A DNA stretch of 64,000 bases from Levilactobacillus senmaizukei DSM 21775 = NBRC 103853. GTDB taxonomy: Bacteria; Bacillota; Bacilli; Lactobacillales; Lactobacillaceae. The position numbers were made by a program, and so were the translations under genes. Location: contig NZ_BCWD01000007.1 of assembly GCF_001592085.1 (NCBI RefSeq), positions 1 to 64,000 on the forward strand. The letters are read 5' to 3'. This document shows positions 24,544 to 33,352 of this stretch, one piece after another. Position 1 is the stretch's first letter; each line of letters starts with the position of its first letter. The notes under the pieces are model-generated. The model was not told where the DNA came from, searched no databases, and worked only from the letters and a program-made list of their open reading frames with translations.

Positions 24544-26187
24544 CTAATTCGCTATGTGGGCTAGTCGGTAGTCGGCATCCCCATTGAATTTGTTGTAAAC
24601 GACGCCCTTTAACTTAGGGTTAACCAAGGTTCCGGTTCGCCCTTCATACAGTGGCGTCACGGCCTGATCCTTGGCTGCCGTTTGGGCTGCCTTGACTAGT
24701 TCGCTATACCGGGCTGGCTTATTGAGGGCATCCTTGCCTTCGGAGTTGGTCAGCGCCTGATCGAAAGCCCGGCTGGTGTAGTGGCCCATGTTGGACCCGT
24801 TCTTGGATTCCAAAATTTGCAACGATTGGATTGGGTCGGCGTAGTCCATGCCCCAACTGGTCAGGTTCACCTGGAAATCTCCTGAAGAAACCTTGCTAAG
24901 CATCGCCGTAAATGGCATTGCCGCAATGTTTACCTTCAACCCCAGCCGGTTGCTGAGTTGGCTCTGAATGAACTCAGCCAAGTTCTTGCTGGCATCGTCA
25001 TCACCACAGGTGATCGTAATGGCGAGTGCCTGTTTATTGAGTTGTTGTTGAGCTTGTTTGTAAAGCTTTTTGGCTTGGGTCGGGTTGTAATCAACGGTGT
25101 TTTTGACGTAGGCATCGCTAGTGAAGTCGGTGCCAGTCTTAGGATTTTTCATCATGTTTTTGATGCCAAAGGTCTTGGCTGGAAGTGATCCATTTTTCAA
25201 AACCTTAGTTGCCAACTGATGCCGGTCGATCGCGAGGGACATGGCCGTCCGGAGATTGCGGTTAGCAGCGATCTGATTCTTTTCGTTGTATTGCATGAAG
25301 CCAATCCGTCCTTGGGAAACGGTCTTTAGGTTGGGATTGTTCTGGTTCTGCGTGGTCTGTTCACCATCTAACGTGACAGCATCCAACTTCTTAGACTGGT
25401 AGAGGTTATAAGCAGTCGTGGTCGACTTGATTACCTTGTAGTTGATGTGATTGAGTTTCACGGACTGGGCTTCAGCGTAACGGGGATTCTTCTTTAACGT
25501 CCAGTTGTCACCGGTGCCGGTCCAGTTGGTAAGAATGAATGGACCATTATAAACGGTCTTTTTGGCGGAAGACCCATACTGCTTACCGTATTTTTCAACG
25601 GCGGTTTGGTTCATTGGGTAATAGGTGGTGCTGGCCAGCATCTTCTTGAAGTAGTCGGCAGGCTGGCTCAAGGAGATCTTTAATTGATACTTGCCAACCG
25701 CCTTGACTCCCAAGGTCGTTGGGGCCTTCTTGCCCGCCGCGATGGCGTTGGCGTTCTTGATGTTAGCGAATTGGTAGGTGAATTCAGACTTAGATTTGGG
25801 ATCTAGCGTCCGTTCCCATGAGTAAACGAAGTCCTTCGCCGTTACCGGTTGACCGTTACTCCATTTGCCGTCATGCCGCAGGTTGATGGTGTATTGGTGA
25901 CCGTGATCAGTCACCGTGGTCTTGGTGGCCAAAGCGTTCTCCACTTGGCTATTGGCATTCAACCGATACAGGCCTTCACCCACCTGACTTAAGGTAGTAC
26001 TGGAAACGGCGTCGGTAATCTTAGCAGTATCCAAACTGGTGATTGGTGCGGTCTGCGCCAGGCTTAAATCCTGGGCTGTGGATGTCTTGGTTGATTTCGA
26101 CTGGGCCGTTATGGCAAAGATTCCCCCGATTAAGATAATTCCGCCACACAGCAATAATGTTTTTTTATGTTCTAGTAAGCTCATCAT
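24544..26187 (-). CDS. peptide ABC transporter substrate-binding protein (OppA-like), T-box controlled
   Basis: The 547-aa SBP_bac_5 protein binds oligopeptides outside the cell: GLYRLNANSQVENALATK, WSNGQPVTAKDFVYSWERTLDP, MSLAIDRHQL and SWGMDYADPIQSL are family blocks. The N-terminus has one hydrophobic segment but no lipobox (LLLC lacks Gly/Ala before Cys14), so it may be anchored by a membrane helix instead of lipid. GGAGGAATTT precedes ATG 26187. No permease or ATPase gene is adjacent; it would work with an Opp transporter elsewhere. A T-box leader lies upstream. Confidence 0.88.
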   Translation of the reverse strand: MMSLLEHKKTLLLCGGIILIGGIFAITAQSKSTKTSTAQDLSLAQTAPITSLDTAKITDAVSSTTLSQVGEGLYRLNANSQVENALATKTTVTDHGHQYTINLRHDGKWSNGQPVTAKDFVYSWERTLDPKSKSEFTYQFANIKNANAIAAGKKAPTTLGVKAVGKYQLKISLSQPADYFKKMLASTTYYPMNQTAVEKYGKQYGSSAKKTVYNGPFILTNWTGTGDNWTLKKNPRYAEAQSVKLNHINYKVIKSTTTAYNLYQSKKLDAVTLDGEQTTQNQNNPNLKTVSQGRIGFMQYNEKNQIAANRNLRTAMSLAIDRHQLATKVLKNGSLPAKTFGIKNMMKNPKTGTDFTSDAYVKNTVDYNPTQAKKLYKQAQQQLNKQALAITITCGDDDASKNLAEFIQSQLSNRLGLKVNIAAMPFTAMLSKVSSGDFQVNLTSWGMDYADPIQSLQILESKNGSNMGHYTSRAFDQALTNSEGKDALNKPARYSELVKAAQTAAKDQAVTPLYEGRTGTLVNPKLKGVVYNKFNGDADYRLAHIAN

Positions 26188-26284
26188 AAATTCCTCCAGA
26201 AAAGTTAATTTTGTTGGTTAGAAGTTAGATAAGCTTGGCCATCGTTTCAACATTGTGAATCCCCCTCGAGTCATAAAAGTGTAG

Positions 26285-26572
26285 ACAAAAAACCGTCCTC
26301 AACAGCCAGTGTGTTAAGGACGGTTTTAACCGCGGTGCCACCTTAATTAGACGGATCTCGAAAAGAGATCGCGCCCCTCTCCACAGGGAACCAACATTCC
26401 CCTGACAACTGACGTATGTCGCACGTCTTCCCGTACTCTGATTCGGGGAAGCCCTCGGTGGTCCATTTAACTACCTGCGTTCGGCCGTACTCTCAGCAAC
26501 GACGGCTCTCTTGGCGTGCACGATAATCTTGATCTCCACCTCAATGGTTTGTTTCGGACGATTTATTGAATT
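26285..26572 (-). promoter_or_regulatory. T-box riboswitch leader
   Basis: The minus-strand leader contains the T-box sequence AGGTGGCACCGCG (26343-26331), an AGAGAG motif of stem I (about 26510) and a terminator with arms at 26317-26325 and 26291-26299 plus a T-run. It senses an uncharged tRNA and controls the peptide-binding protein. The specifier is probably in CCCGAATCAGAGTA near 26432, but I cannot choose between ATC (Ile) and TCA (Ser). Confidence 0.88.
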
Positions 26573-26578
26573 GAGGCT

Positions 26579-26607
26579 AGTGTACCCCTGAAAAAAAGGA
26601 GTGTCAA
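26579..26607 (-). promoter_or_regulatory. promoter of the T-box leader
   Basis: TTGACA (26607-26602), 17-bp spacer, TACACT (26584-26579). Confidence 0.75.
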
Positions 26608-26656
26608 CTAGTGTTTAGAAAAAAAAGATTGTCAGTTGTTTGTTAGTTATTAATAA

Positions 26657-27016
26657 TTAATTATTGATAACTAAATTGTAACTGTCATCGAGCAACTGAA
26701 ATAGTAAGGCTTCATCGGTCGCTTTGTCCAAGACCATGGATAGCCAGTGTTCCTTATTCATGTGGTAAGCGGGTAGGAATCCTGATTTGCTACGTAATAA
26801 TTCGCCGAATTCGGGATCAACCTTGATGTCCAGGATCTCCAGATCGGTGGTTCCGCTTAGGCCTAATTTTTGGGCGGGAACGTTCATGACTAGGCCAAAC
26901 CACTTACCATGGCGGTTCTTAAGCGCCGTATAACGGGGGTACTTTTTAAATGGAAATTCGGGTGTGACGCCGAAATTATCCTCGATATACTTAAAAATTG
27001 CGGTTCGCGTGGTCAT
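26657..27016 (-). CDS. MmcQ/YjbR-family protein
   Basis: The 119-aa product matches the MmcQ/YjbR (CyaY-like fold) family: TPEFPFKKYPRYTALKNRHGKWFGLVMN, LDIKVDPEFGELLRSKSGFLPAYHMNKEHWLSMVLD. Members are small DNA-binding or unknown-function proteins. GGAGGTAAGGCCCC precedes ATG 27016. Its last codons overlap an AT-rich palindrome (around 26642-26673). Confidence 0.85.
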   Translation of the reverse strand: MTTRTAIFKYIEDNFGVTPEFPFKKYPRYTALKNRHGKWFGLVMNVPAQKLGLSGTTDLEILDIKVDPEFGELLRSKSGFLPAYHMNKEHWLSMVLDKATDEALLFQLLDDSYNLVINN

Positions 27017-27173
27017 GGGGCCTTACCTCCGAGTTTAGTTGATTAGCTTTAGTCTATATTTGTTTTGGGTAACATTCAATGGCCGGCTCGACGGCTAAGT
27101 CGGCAAATCGATAGTTCTCGCCTTTTTGGAACGATTCCGGCATACTAAAATTAAATCGGGAGGATGATGGAAA

Positions 27174-27293
27174 ATGGCAGAAGCATACGTGTTATTGGCA
27201 CTGTGGCAAGAATTGGCGCGCCGCGAGGATTGGCTGGTTCAGACGCATATGCTGGCTGGCGGTCGCGATAACTTTTCCGATCGGCTCTACTAA
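27174..27293 (+). CDS. 39-aa small protein
   Basis: A GGGAGG site lies 10 nt before ATG 27174, opening a 39-codon frame to TAA 27293. The product starts MAEAYVLLALWQELARREDW and ends NFSDRLY; the first part could form an amphipathic helix. A shorter alternative frame starts at an ATG nearer the site, so the reading is uncertain. No homologue is recognised. Confidence 0.4.
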   Translation: MAEAYVLLALWQELARREDWLVQTHMLAGGRDNFSDRLY

Positions 27294-27377
27294 TTAAAAG
27301 AGGCGCCAATAGGGGAATTGAATAACCTGGTCGACCGGCATTCGTATTTTAGTTAGATCACTTTTAAAGACGCAAAA

Positions 27378-27407
27378 ACGCTATGATCTCAGTCATAGCG
27401 TCTTTTT
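27378..27407. terminator. bidirectional terminator
   Basis: ACGCTATGA (27378-27386) pairs with TCATAGCGT (27393-27401), flanked by A- and T-runs. Confidence 0.85.
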
Positions 27408-27419
27408 TAAATTCGATAT

Positions 27420-28544
27420 TTATTTGCCAGGAACGTAACTGTCATCAATAACCAGGACGGGCTTGATGGTCTTCCCGGAAACAGAGTCGGCGTTTGCGGC
27501 ATTGATGTCGCTGAACTTGTAGAACTTTTCAGTCTTATCAAAGTCGAACATGCCTAACTTGTAAAATTCGATTAGACGAGGAATGTCGATTTGAGGAACG
27601 GAGTCGCCCATGTTAACGCCGATGACACTCTTGTCGTTGACACAGAGGTCATTCCAGGTGTCGAGGTCGATGTGTTGGTTCGTCACCGCAATTGCTGCAG
27701 ACGTCCCACCTTGGGCCAAGGCAGCGATGGAGTTACTAATAACAGCGGAAACGCCAGTTGTATCAACAGCGAAGTTAACGCCGAAACCACCAGTTAAGTC
27801 TTGAACGGCCTTCACAACGTCGTCAACCTTGTTGCTGTTGATGACATCGGTGGCGCCTAAGTCCTTGGCCAAATCTAACCGTGAATCCACGATATCAATG
27901 GCAATAACCTTGGTGCACCCGGAAATCCGACCGGCCATCATGGCAGCCAAACCAACCGCACCAGTCCCAAAGACGGCAATGGTGTCACCAGGCTTAGGCT
28001 TCAAGGTGTTGAGAACCGTTCCGGAACCTGTGACGTAGCCACAGCCCAGCGGTCCTAACTTGCGTAAGTCGAGGTCCTTATCGACCTTAACAGCGTTCCG
28101 TTCACGAACCACCGTCGTGGTTGTGAAGGAACTCTGGTCGAACATGTCGGCAACCTTGTGACCATCTTCGGTGAAGTGGGCGCTACCGTCTGGCCGAACA
28201 CCGGACAGGTTGTTAGCCGCGTAGTTTTCACATTGGGTTGGCATCCCCTTCAGGCAACTCTTACAGTTGCCACAGCCATAGAAGCTTAAAACAACGTGGT
28301 CGCCTGGTTGGAATTGGGTAACTTCGGGCCCAACCTTTTCAACGATCCCGGAACCTTCATGGCCTAAAACGATCGGGTAGTCGATCGTGGCAATCCCAGT
28401 GCGTAAGGCTTCATCGGAGTGGCAGATCCCACTGGCAACCATGTGAACTTGAATGTCATCAGGACCCATGTCAGTCAATTCAACGTCATCACGAATATCA
28501 AAATCAGCATTTTGCTTATCAACAACTGCAGCTTGAATCTTCAT
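27420..28544 (-). CDS. zinc-dependent NAD alcohol dehydrogenase (class III-like)
   Basis: The 374-aa MDR enzyme has the catalytic zinc ligands (SGICHSDEALRTG with Cys, GHEGSGIVEKVGPEV with His), the structural zinc loop (YGCGNCKSCLKGMPTQC), LGCGYVTGSGTVLN and the NAD motif GTGAVGLAAM with Asp (IDIVDSR) that selects NAD over NADP. It matches aryl/benzyl- or class III-like alcohol dehydrogenases of lactobacilli. GAGGTGCC precedes ATG 28544. A perfect cre (28614-28627) in its promoter region suggests CcpA control, as expected for a fermentation enzyme. Confidence 0.9.
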   Translation of the reverse strand: MKIQAAVVDKQNADFDIRDDVELTDMGPDDIQVHMVASGICHSDEALRTGIATIDYPIVLGHEGSGIVEKVGPEVTQFQPGDHVVLSFYGCGNCKSCLKGMPTQCENYAANNLSGVRPDGSAHFTEDGHKVADMFDQSSFTTTTVVRERNAVKVDKDLDLRKLGPLGCGYVTGSGTVLNTLKPKPGDTIAVFGTGAVGLAAMMAGRISGCTKVIAIDIVDSRLDLAKDLGATDVINSNKVDDVVKAVQDLTGGFGVNFAVDTTGVSAVISNSIAALAQGGTSAAIAVTNQHIDLDTWNDLCVNDKSVIGVNMGDSVPQIDIPRLIEFYKLGMFDFDKTEKFYKFSDINAANADSVSGKTIKPVLVIDDSYVPGK

Positions 28545-28613
28545 AATCGGCACCTCGTTTATAATTATTTAAGTTTCGTATACACTGATCATTATTACAC
28601 AATCAGTCACAAA

Positions 28614-28627
28614 AGCAAGCGCTTTCA
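28614..28627 (-). promoter_or_regulatory. cre site upstream of the zinc alcohol dehydrogenase
   Basis: On the minus strand TGAAAGCGCTTGCT fits the CcpA consensus at every defined position. Confidence 0.75.
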
Positions 28628-29006
28628 CAAAAAGTTTCAGCCAACAGAAGGCCTGGTAACCCCAATGAATAGGGGCTTCATCAACCGCAGGGAAAATTTC
28701 GAATTTGCGGGAAGTTGAGACTTGTTTAGTTGCATTCAAAGAAAAGCGCCCCTTCGAAAGGGGCGGGGCATTTTTCATGGGAGATTAGTTCCGGATCCGT
28801 TTAAGATGATCTGGTGGATAAATGCTGTGGGCGTTCGGGAATTTTTCGAGTCCGTGCCGGCCATCGTCGCCGCCAATCTAGGAGTTATTCAGCTAGGGAA
28901 TCGCAGGCGGTTAACTGCTTGTGGCCCGACGGAACAGACATATCGAGTTGGGCACAGTCGAAAAAAGCCTGGGTTTCATCCCAGACTCTGGTTTGGTTAT
29001 TCAGGT
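28628..29006. other. intergenic region without a supported gene
   Basis: It holds a hairpin GCCCCTT-CGA-AAGGGGC (28748-28764) with a downstream T-run and the terminator of the SDR gene. An open frame at 28722-29021 (plus) has no recognisable protein pattern and is not credited. Confidence 0.4.
28961..28986 (-). terminator. terminator of the SMR-SDR operon
   Basis: GCCTGGG (28967-28973) pairs with CCCAGAC (28980-28986); on the minus strand six Ts follow. Confidence 0.75.
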
Positions 29007-29792
29007 TTAGTGGCGTTTTAAACAACCCGGATGGGACCGAATGAAGGCGGCCGCCCCGGCGTGTTCTTCGAGAAAGGCATATAGCTTTTCGGGATCGCTG
29101 GTCAACGCTTGCAATTGATCGAATTCGGAGGTGGCATTGGGCTCGCCCCCGGGGTAGAAGATTTCGGTAGCGGTCCGTTCCCGGGCTGCTTGGGTGTACG
29201 CCTGAGCTACATTCACGGGTTCCATTTCCGTGCTGGTTCCGGAAATACCTTGAATGGTAATCAGACCCACATATACTCCCCGTTTCTTAACGGCCGGGGC
29301 CAGTGAAAAGACGTAGCTCCGTAATGCGGCCTTAGTCAGTGACAGTGACGTGGTGAGTTGGCCGGGATGCAGCGCGGCCCCGCCGCCGGTTACCAAAACG
29401 GTGCGAGGGGTATCGTCCGGGGTCAATGCAATGAACTGGCGGATGGTACTGATGGCACCGAGCACGTTGACTGCGAAACGGTGACTAATTTCATCGATCT
29501 GTGACTCCAACGGGTTATCCAGGCTGGTGTCGGCGACGTTGTAGACCAGCGTTGTGGGCAGGTCCCACCGGTTTTGAACGTCATCGAACATGGTTGCCGT
29601 TTGGGCGGCGTCCGTGCAGTCGGCGACCAAGTAGTCCGCCGGTAAATCTTCAGTGTGTAGCTGGGCACATCGTTTCTTCAATGAATCCGCGTGACGGGCA
29701 ACTAAGATTGGATGATCCCCCTGCTGCGCAAAGGCCCGGGCGATCGCCATCCCAAATCCTGCGCCGGCGCCAAGAATAACAACAGTCCCCAT
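29007..29792 (-). CDS. SDR-family NAD(P)-dependent oxidoreductase
   Basis: The 261-aa product has the short-chain dehydrogenase nucleotide motif (VVILGAGAGFGMAIARAFAQQG), the acidic VADCTDAAQT segment, LVYNVADTS in place of the usual NNAG and TKAALRSYVFSLA after the catalytic region; the usual YxxxK is replaced by SLTKAAL with Ser instead of Tyr, so activity may be altered. It starts 28 nt behind the SMR gene, probably as an operon. Function unknown. Confidence 0.82.
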   Translation of the reverse strand: MGTVVILGAGAGFGMAIARAFAQQGDHPILVARHADSLKKRCAQLHTEDLPADYLVADCTDAAQTATMFDDVQNRWDLPTTLVYNVADTSLDNPLESQIDEISHRFAVNVLGAISTIRQFIALTPDDTPRTVLVTGGGAALHPGQLTTSLSLTKAALRSYVFSLAPAVKKRGVYVGLITIQGISGTSTEMEPVNVAQAYTQAARERTATEIFYPGGEPNATSEFDQLQALTSDPEKLYAFLEEHAGAAAFIRSHPGCLKRH

Positions 29793-29820
29793 TGTAGATT
29801 CCCCCTTAAGCTAAGACAGC

Positions 29821-30144
29821 CTAGTGACTAGGCCCATACAAGTTCAAAACAACCACGCCGACAACCACTAAGCCCATTCCCACGATACTCGCGAGATTAA
29901 TAGGTTCATGCCAAATGGTGAGGGAGATGACGGTGGTGATCACAATGCCAATTCCCGCCCAGATGGCGTAAGCAATATTCAAGTCGATACTCTTCATGGC
30001 TAACGATAGGAAATAAAAACACAAACCGTAGGCCACCATGGCACCCATGCCAGGAATAAGTCGCGTGAAGCCGGTCGCGGCTTTAAGTAAGTTGGTTCCG
30101 ATTAATTCACCAAAAATAGCAGCTCCTAAGTAAATGTAAGGCAT
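29821..30144 (-). CDS. SMR-family multidrug efflux protein
   Basis: The 107-aa product has four helices and the SMR signature: the membrane Glu in helix 1 (GAAIFGELIGTNLLKAATGFTRL), AYAIWAGIGIVITTVISLTIW and a final GVVVLNL. It works as a dimer exporting cationic drugs or guanidinium-like ions. ATG 30144 follows GAGGGAGTGATC. It is first gene of an operon with the SDR and has a promoter overlapping a cre. Confidence 0.88.
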   Translation of the reverse strand: MPYIYLGAAIFGELIGTNLLKAATGFTRLIPGMGAMVAYGLCFYFLSLAMKSIDLNIAYAIWAGIGIVITTVISLTIWHEPINLASIVGMGLVVVGVVVLNLYGPSH

Positions 30145-30187
30145 TCTGATCACTCCCTCGAGTTATATAAAAATATCTATCAGAATG

Positions 30188-30216
30188 ATTCTAGCAGTGT
30201 ATGTAAGCGTTTACAA
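30188..30216 (-). promoter_or_regulatory. promoter with embedded cre for the SMR-SDR operon
   Basis: TTGTAA (30216-30211), 17-bp spacer, TAGAAT (30193-30188). The cre TGTAAGCGTTTACA (30202-30215) is perfect and overlaps the -35, a repression position for CcpA. Confidence 0.75.
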
Positions 30217-30369
30217 TAAAAACCATCGATTTTTTTCAGGTTGATTGACTTGGTTAAGAAAGGCAAGCGCTGACTGGCGTGGGCTCGGTCGCCGTATGGA
30301 AAGTAAGCGCAAGTTTACGGAGTAGGTTGGGTATTAAAAAAGCTGTCAATATTCTGACAGCTCAAAAGA

Positions 30370-31038
30370 TTATTTAATTTTTTCGTTGGTGATAGCTTCG
30401 ATGTCAGCCTTGGCAATCTTAGCCATATTTTTCTTGAGATGCTTGTAGTTAGACTTGTTGGTGATAAAGCCCATCTCTACCAAACTGTAGTCGATGCCGC
30501 GCTTTCGGAGGACATTACAGTTTCTAAGGTTGGTGCGGAAGCTGTAGCCGCCTCGGTAGCCCCGGTTAAGCCCCACGTATTTCTTGATTACCTTGGCCAG
30601 GCGCTTGTCTCGTTTCGTGGGGTGCTTCTTATGGATGATGACGTGGCCACCCTTACCGTAGGGGGCATCCAGATGGAACATGATCACCGTCGTATGTTTG
30701 CTAATCTTGTAGGACCCTTTGTGATGGACCAGGGTATCCTTGACGATATTGTGTTTAGGATTATAGAAGGTGATCCGACTATGTTTAACCTGCTTCGAAT
30801 ATTTTTTTAGTTGGGGCAGTAGGTTTTTACGGAGAAAGGTCGCTTCATTGGTGCCATTTCCCCTAGCACCGGGATCACCGGCGCCATGGCCCATAATGAT
30901 TAAGTAGTGTTTTTTAGGCTTAGTCTTCGCGCTCGTGGTGGCCTTGCTGGCGGCCTGAGCCGAGGTCGTGGAGCCGACAAAGGCCAGTGGCAACAACAGC
31001 ATGAGGGCGGTAGCCAACCGTAGTTTCCATTTTTTCAT
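30370..31038 (-). CDS. N-acetylmuramoyl-L-alanine amidase (Amidase_3), secreted
   Basis: The 222-aa product has a signal peptide (MKKWKLRLATALMLLLPLAF... cut near AQAA) and a zinc amidase domain: MGHGAGDPGARGNGTNEATFLR with the first His and Glu ligands, MFHLDAP with the second His, and VEMGFITNKSN with the catalytic Glu. It cleaves the amide between muramic acid and the stem peptide in peptidoglycan; no wall-binding repeats follow. AAGGAGCG lies 12 nt before ATG 31038, a little far. It is monocistronic. Confidence 0.85.
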   Translation of the reverse strand: MKKWKLRLATALMLLLPLAFVGSTTSAQAASKATTSAKTKPKKHYLIIMGHGAGDPGARGNGTNEATFLRKNLLPQLKKYSKQVKHSRITFYNPKHNIVKDTLVHHKGSYKISKHTTVIMFHLDAPYGKGGHVIIHKKHPTKRDKRLAKVIKKYVGLNRGYRGGYSFRTNLRNCNVLRKRGIDYSLVEMGFITNKSNYKHLKKNMAKIAKADIEAITNEKIK

Positions 31039-31146
31039 ATGTAGGACGCTCCTTAAGAAATTTGGTGAATAGTTAACTTCCTTAAGGATACGCCAAAAGC
31101 GGGAAAAGAGGTAGTCCCAGGTCAAATTAAACTAACATTAATCACC

Positions 31147-31179
31147 AAAAACGGCATGATCTCTGATCATGCCGTTTTT
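31147..31179. terminator. intrinsic terminator-like hairpin
   Basis: AAAACGGCATGAT (about 31148-31160) pairs with ATCATGCCGTTTT (31166-31178), between A- and T-runs. It lies upstream of the amidase gene and downstream of the DUF2798 gene. Confidence 0.75.
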
Positions 31180-31215
31180 GGGCTTATCGACTGGCGTGGG
31201 TCCCCAGCAAATAAA

Positions 31216-31248
31216 AAACGCCGCAACACTATCTAGGTGATAGCGGCG
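31216..31248 (-). terminator. terminator of the DUF2798 gene
   Basis: CGCCGC (31219-31224) pairs with GCGGCG (31243-31248); on the minus strand TTTTTTATT follows. Confidence 0.75.
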
Positions 31249-31263
31249 ACGTGAAGTTTTGGT

Positions 31264-31779
31264 TTATTCGTTAACGGATTCTGGTTCTGATTTAGCTTCG
31301 GTAGCGGATTTAACAGCGCTCCGTGCTTGAACGGCACCAAGAATCTTCCGGGCGATTGGGCCCACGATCAACAATTGTAATGGCAGAGCCATGAAGATAT
31401 TGAAGATCCAAGTGTGCAGGTAGGTTAAGAAGAAGTTGCTACCGAAGTTCTGGGTGACAATCATCCCGAATAGGGACATCAAGGTAACCATGCCGGCAAC
31501 CATCATAACGGAGATGGTTAAGGCAATTCGAATTTGTTTCTTCTTCATGTAATCGTTAATAATGAAATGGAAAAAGAGGTACTTCACCCCGGGACCGATA
31601 ATCCCCAGGTCGCAAATGGCTGCGACGACCAAGGCCAGTGGATAACCCAACAGCACCTCACGGACGTAGTGGTTACCAAAGCCATCGGCTAAGGCAACGT
31701 TGTAACCTGCCATGACCAAGACCATCAGGCCGGCCATAACAGCAGTAAATAGTAATTCTTCTTTGAAATTTTTAGGCAT
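31264..31779 (-). CDS. DUF2798-type membrane protein
   Basis: The 171-aa product has four helices as two DUF2798 repeats: ELLFTAVMAGLMVLVMAGYNVAL with LLGYPLALVVAAICDLGIIGPGVK, then IALTISVMMVAGMVTLMSLFG with HTWIFNIFMALPLQLLIVGPIAR. Function is unknown. The tail is polar and charged. GAGGAGCAAC precedes ATG 31779. Confidence 0.78.
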   Translation of the reverse strand: MPKNFKEELLFTAVMAGLMVLVMAGYNVALADGFGNHYVREVLLGYPLALVVAAICDLGIIGPGVKYLFFHFIINDYMKKKQIRIALTISVMMVAGMVTLMSLFGMIVTQNFGSNFFLTYLHTWIFNIFMALPLQLLIVGPIARKILGAVQARSAVKSATEAKSEPESVNE

Positions 31780-31906
31780 TATGTTGCTCCTCGTTTAAAT
31801 TCCCACGATTGGTTACTATACCACGTTTTTTCGGCCGTCGTAAGGATTATTTTGAAAATTTGTGAAAAAGTCCTCGGCATTTTCAGAAAATTCTCACTTT
31901 CAGAAC

Positions 31907-31920
31907 TGAAAGCGTTTGCG
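31907..31920 (+). promoter_or_regulatory. cre-like site
   Basis: TGAAAGCGTTTGCG matches the CcpA consensus except for the last base; it lies between the divergent DUF2798 and MFS genes and could serve either. Confidence 0.55.
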
Positions 31921-31983
31921 AATCCGAGCACTGGTTTTCATTTGGCGGTAAAAGTCCTAAACTTTTGTTAGGAGGTTTTATGT

Positions 31984-33168
31984 GTGAATACAGAAGTGAC
32001 TTTGTCTCGAAGAACCATCTTGCTCATGGCTGTGGTAACGGGGGTGATCGTTGCCAACCTAAATTTCATTCAACCGATTGAAAATTTGATTGCGGCCGAC
32101 TTTAACCTGTCGAAGGCCGCGGTGGGTCTGCTTGCTATGTTGACCCAGCTCGGTTATGCGTTTGGGTTACTGCTCATTGTTCCCCTAGGTGACATCTTCG
32201 ACCGGTATCATTTAATCCAATTCATGATGCTACTGTCGATTGGCTCACTGCTGCTGGCGTTCTGGGCACCTAATGCCGGAGTATTTGCGGTGGCGACGAC
32301 GTTGGTCGGAATTACCTCGGTGGCGCCACAGATTATTATTCCCTACGCAGGTTACCTGGCGCCGAGTCTACAACGGGGGAAGGTTTTAGGGATGGTTCTC
32401 AGTGGCTTATTGACCGGAATTTTGCTTTCGCGATCCTTTAGTGGCCTGCTGGGAAGCATCTTACCCTGGAAGGCGATCTACTTGATTGCGGCCGGCATCG
32501 ACCTGATCTTTCTGACCATCGTCCATGTTCAGTTGCCACGAGATGTGCGGGGCCACCAGGCACTGAAATACTGGCCGGTGATTCGGACGTTACCCAAGTT
32601 ATTTACCAGTCAACGAGCGCTACGTGGTGCGGCCATCAATGGATTTTGTCTATTTGGTATGTCCAACGTCCTGTGGTCGACACTGGCCTTTTATCTGGCC
32701 GCCCAGTATCATCTGGGTAGTAGCGTGGCCGGCCTGCTAGGCCTATTGGGAATTGCCGGGGTCCTGGCGGCGCCGATCATTGGTAACCTGGTTGACCAAC
32801 GCTCACCACGATTGACGGTGGGGCTGGGGATGGTATTTTCCGGCTTAGCCTTCGGTATCTTTTGGGTATTGGGTCACTGGCTTCTCGGACTGATCGTGGG
32901 GATTGTTCTATTAGACTTGGGAACGCAATTCAGTCAGGTTTCTTGTCAGGCCATCGTTCAATCGTTAAATAAACAGGCCAGCAGTCGGAATAACTCGGTG
33001 TTCATGTTCAGTTATTTCTTGGGGGGATCGCTTGGCACCCTGTCGGCTACCTGGGCCTGGAGTCATGCCGGATGGCCGGGGGTCTGTACTGTGGCCGTCG
33101 GATTCTTACTCCTAGCGATCGGTGGTCACCTCGTCATCGGCGAACCGCAAAGATTAACGACTGATTAG
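31984..33168 (+). CDS. MFS transporter
   Basis: The 394-aa protein has 12 predicted helices and MFS marks: LLIVPLGDIFDRYHLI after helix 2 and QRGKVLGMVLSGLLTGILLSRSFSGLLGSI later. Family resembles sugar-efflux/drug MFS of the YbcL-type (CynX or inner-membrane transport). GTG 31984 lies 9 nt after AGGAGG; a better-spaced ATG at 31980 is out of frame. Substrate is unknown. Confidence 0.85.
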   Translation: MNTEVTLSRRTILLMAVVTGVIVANLNFIQPIENLIAADFNLSKAAVGLLAMLTQLGYAFGLLLIVPLGDIFDRYHLIQFMMLLSIGSLLLAFWAPNAGVFAVATTLVGITSVAPQIIIPYAGYLAPSLQRGKVLGMVLSGLLTGILLSRSFSGLLGSILPWKAIYLIAAGIDLIFLTIVHVQLPRDVRGHQALKYWPVIRTLPKLFTSQRALRGAAINGFCLFGMSNVLWSTLAFYLAAQYHLGSSVAGLLGLLGIAGVLAAPIIGNLVDQRSPRLTVGLGMVFSGLAFGIFWVLGHWLLGLIVGIVLLDLGTQFSQVSCQAIVQSLNKQASSRNNSVFMFSYFLGGSLGTLSATWAWSHAGWPGVCTVAVGFLLLAIGGHLVIGEPQRLTTD

Positions 33169-33352
33169 GCGAGCGGGACCAACGACAGGTAGCCGGGGCA
33201 CCGCTAGGCTGATCACCTAATCATCTTGGCTGGGAATCGCTGGGCGATCGGTTCAGGCAGAATCGGCCGCCCTTTGGCACCCTTTCGAGTATAAAAAACA
33301 GTCTTGAAAAATCGCCTGGGACTTGGTCCCGGGCGATTTATTTAGCTTAAAG
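33169..33352. other. intergenic region with terminator
   Basis: GC-rich, no supported gene. An inverted repeat ATCGCC-GGGAC / GTCCC-GGCGAT (33311-33337) followed by TTTATTT ends the MFS transcript. Confidence 0.5.

Noticed and set aside
28722-29021. 99-codon plus-strand frame
   Set aside because: It runs through two hairpins and overlaps the SDR gene end; no recognisable protein pattern.
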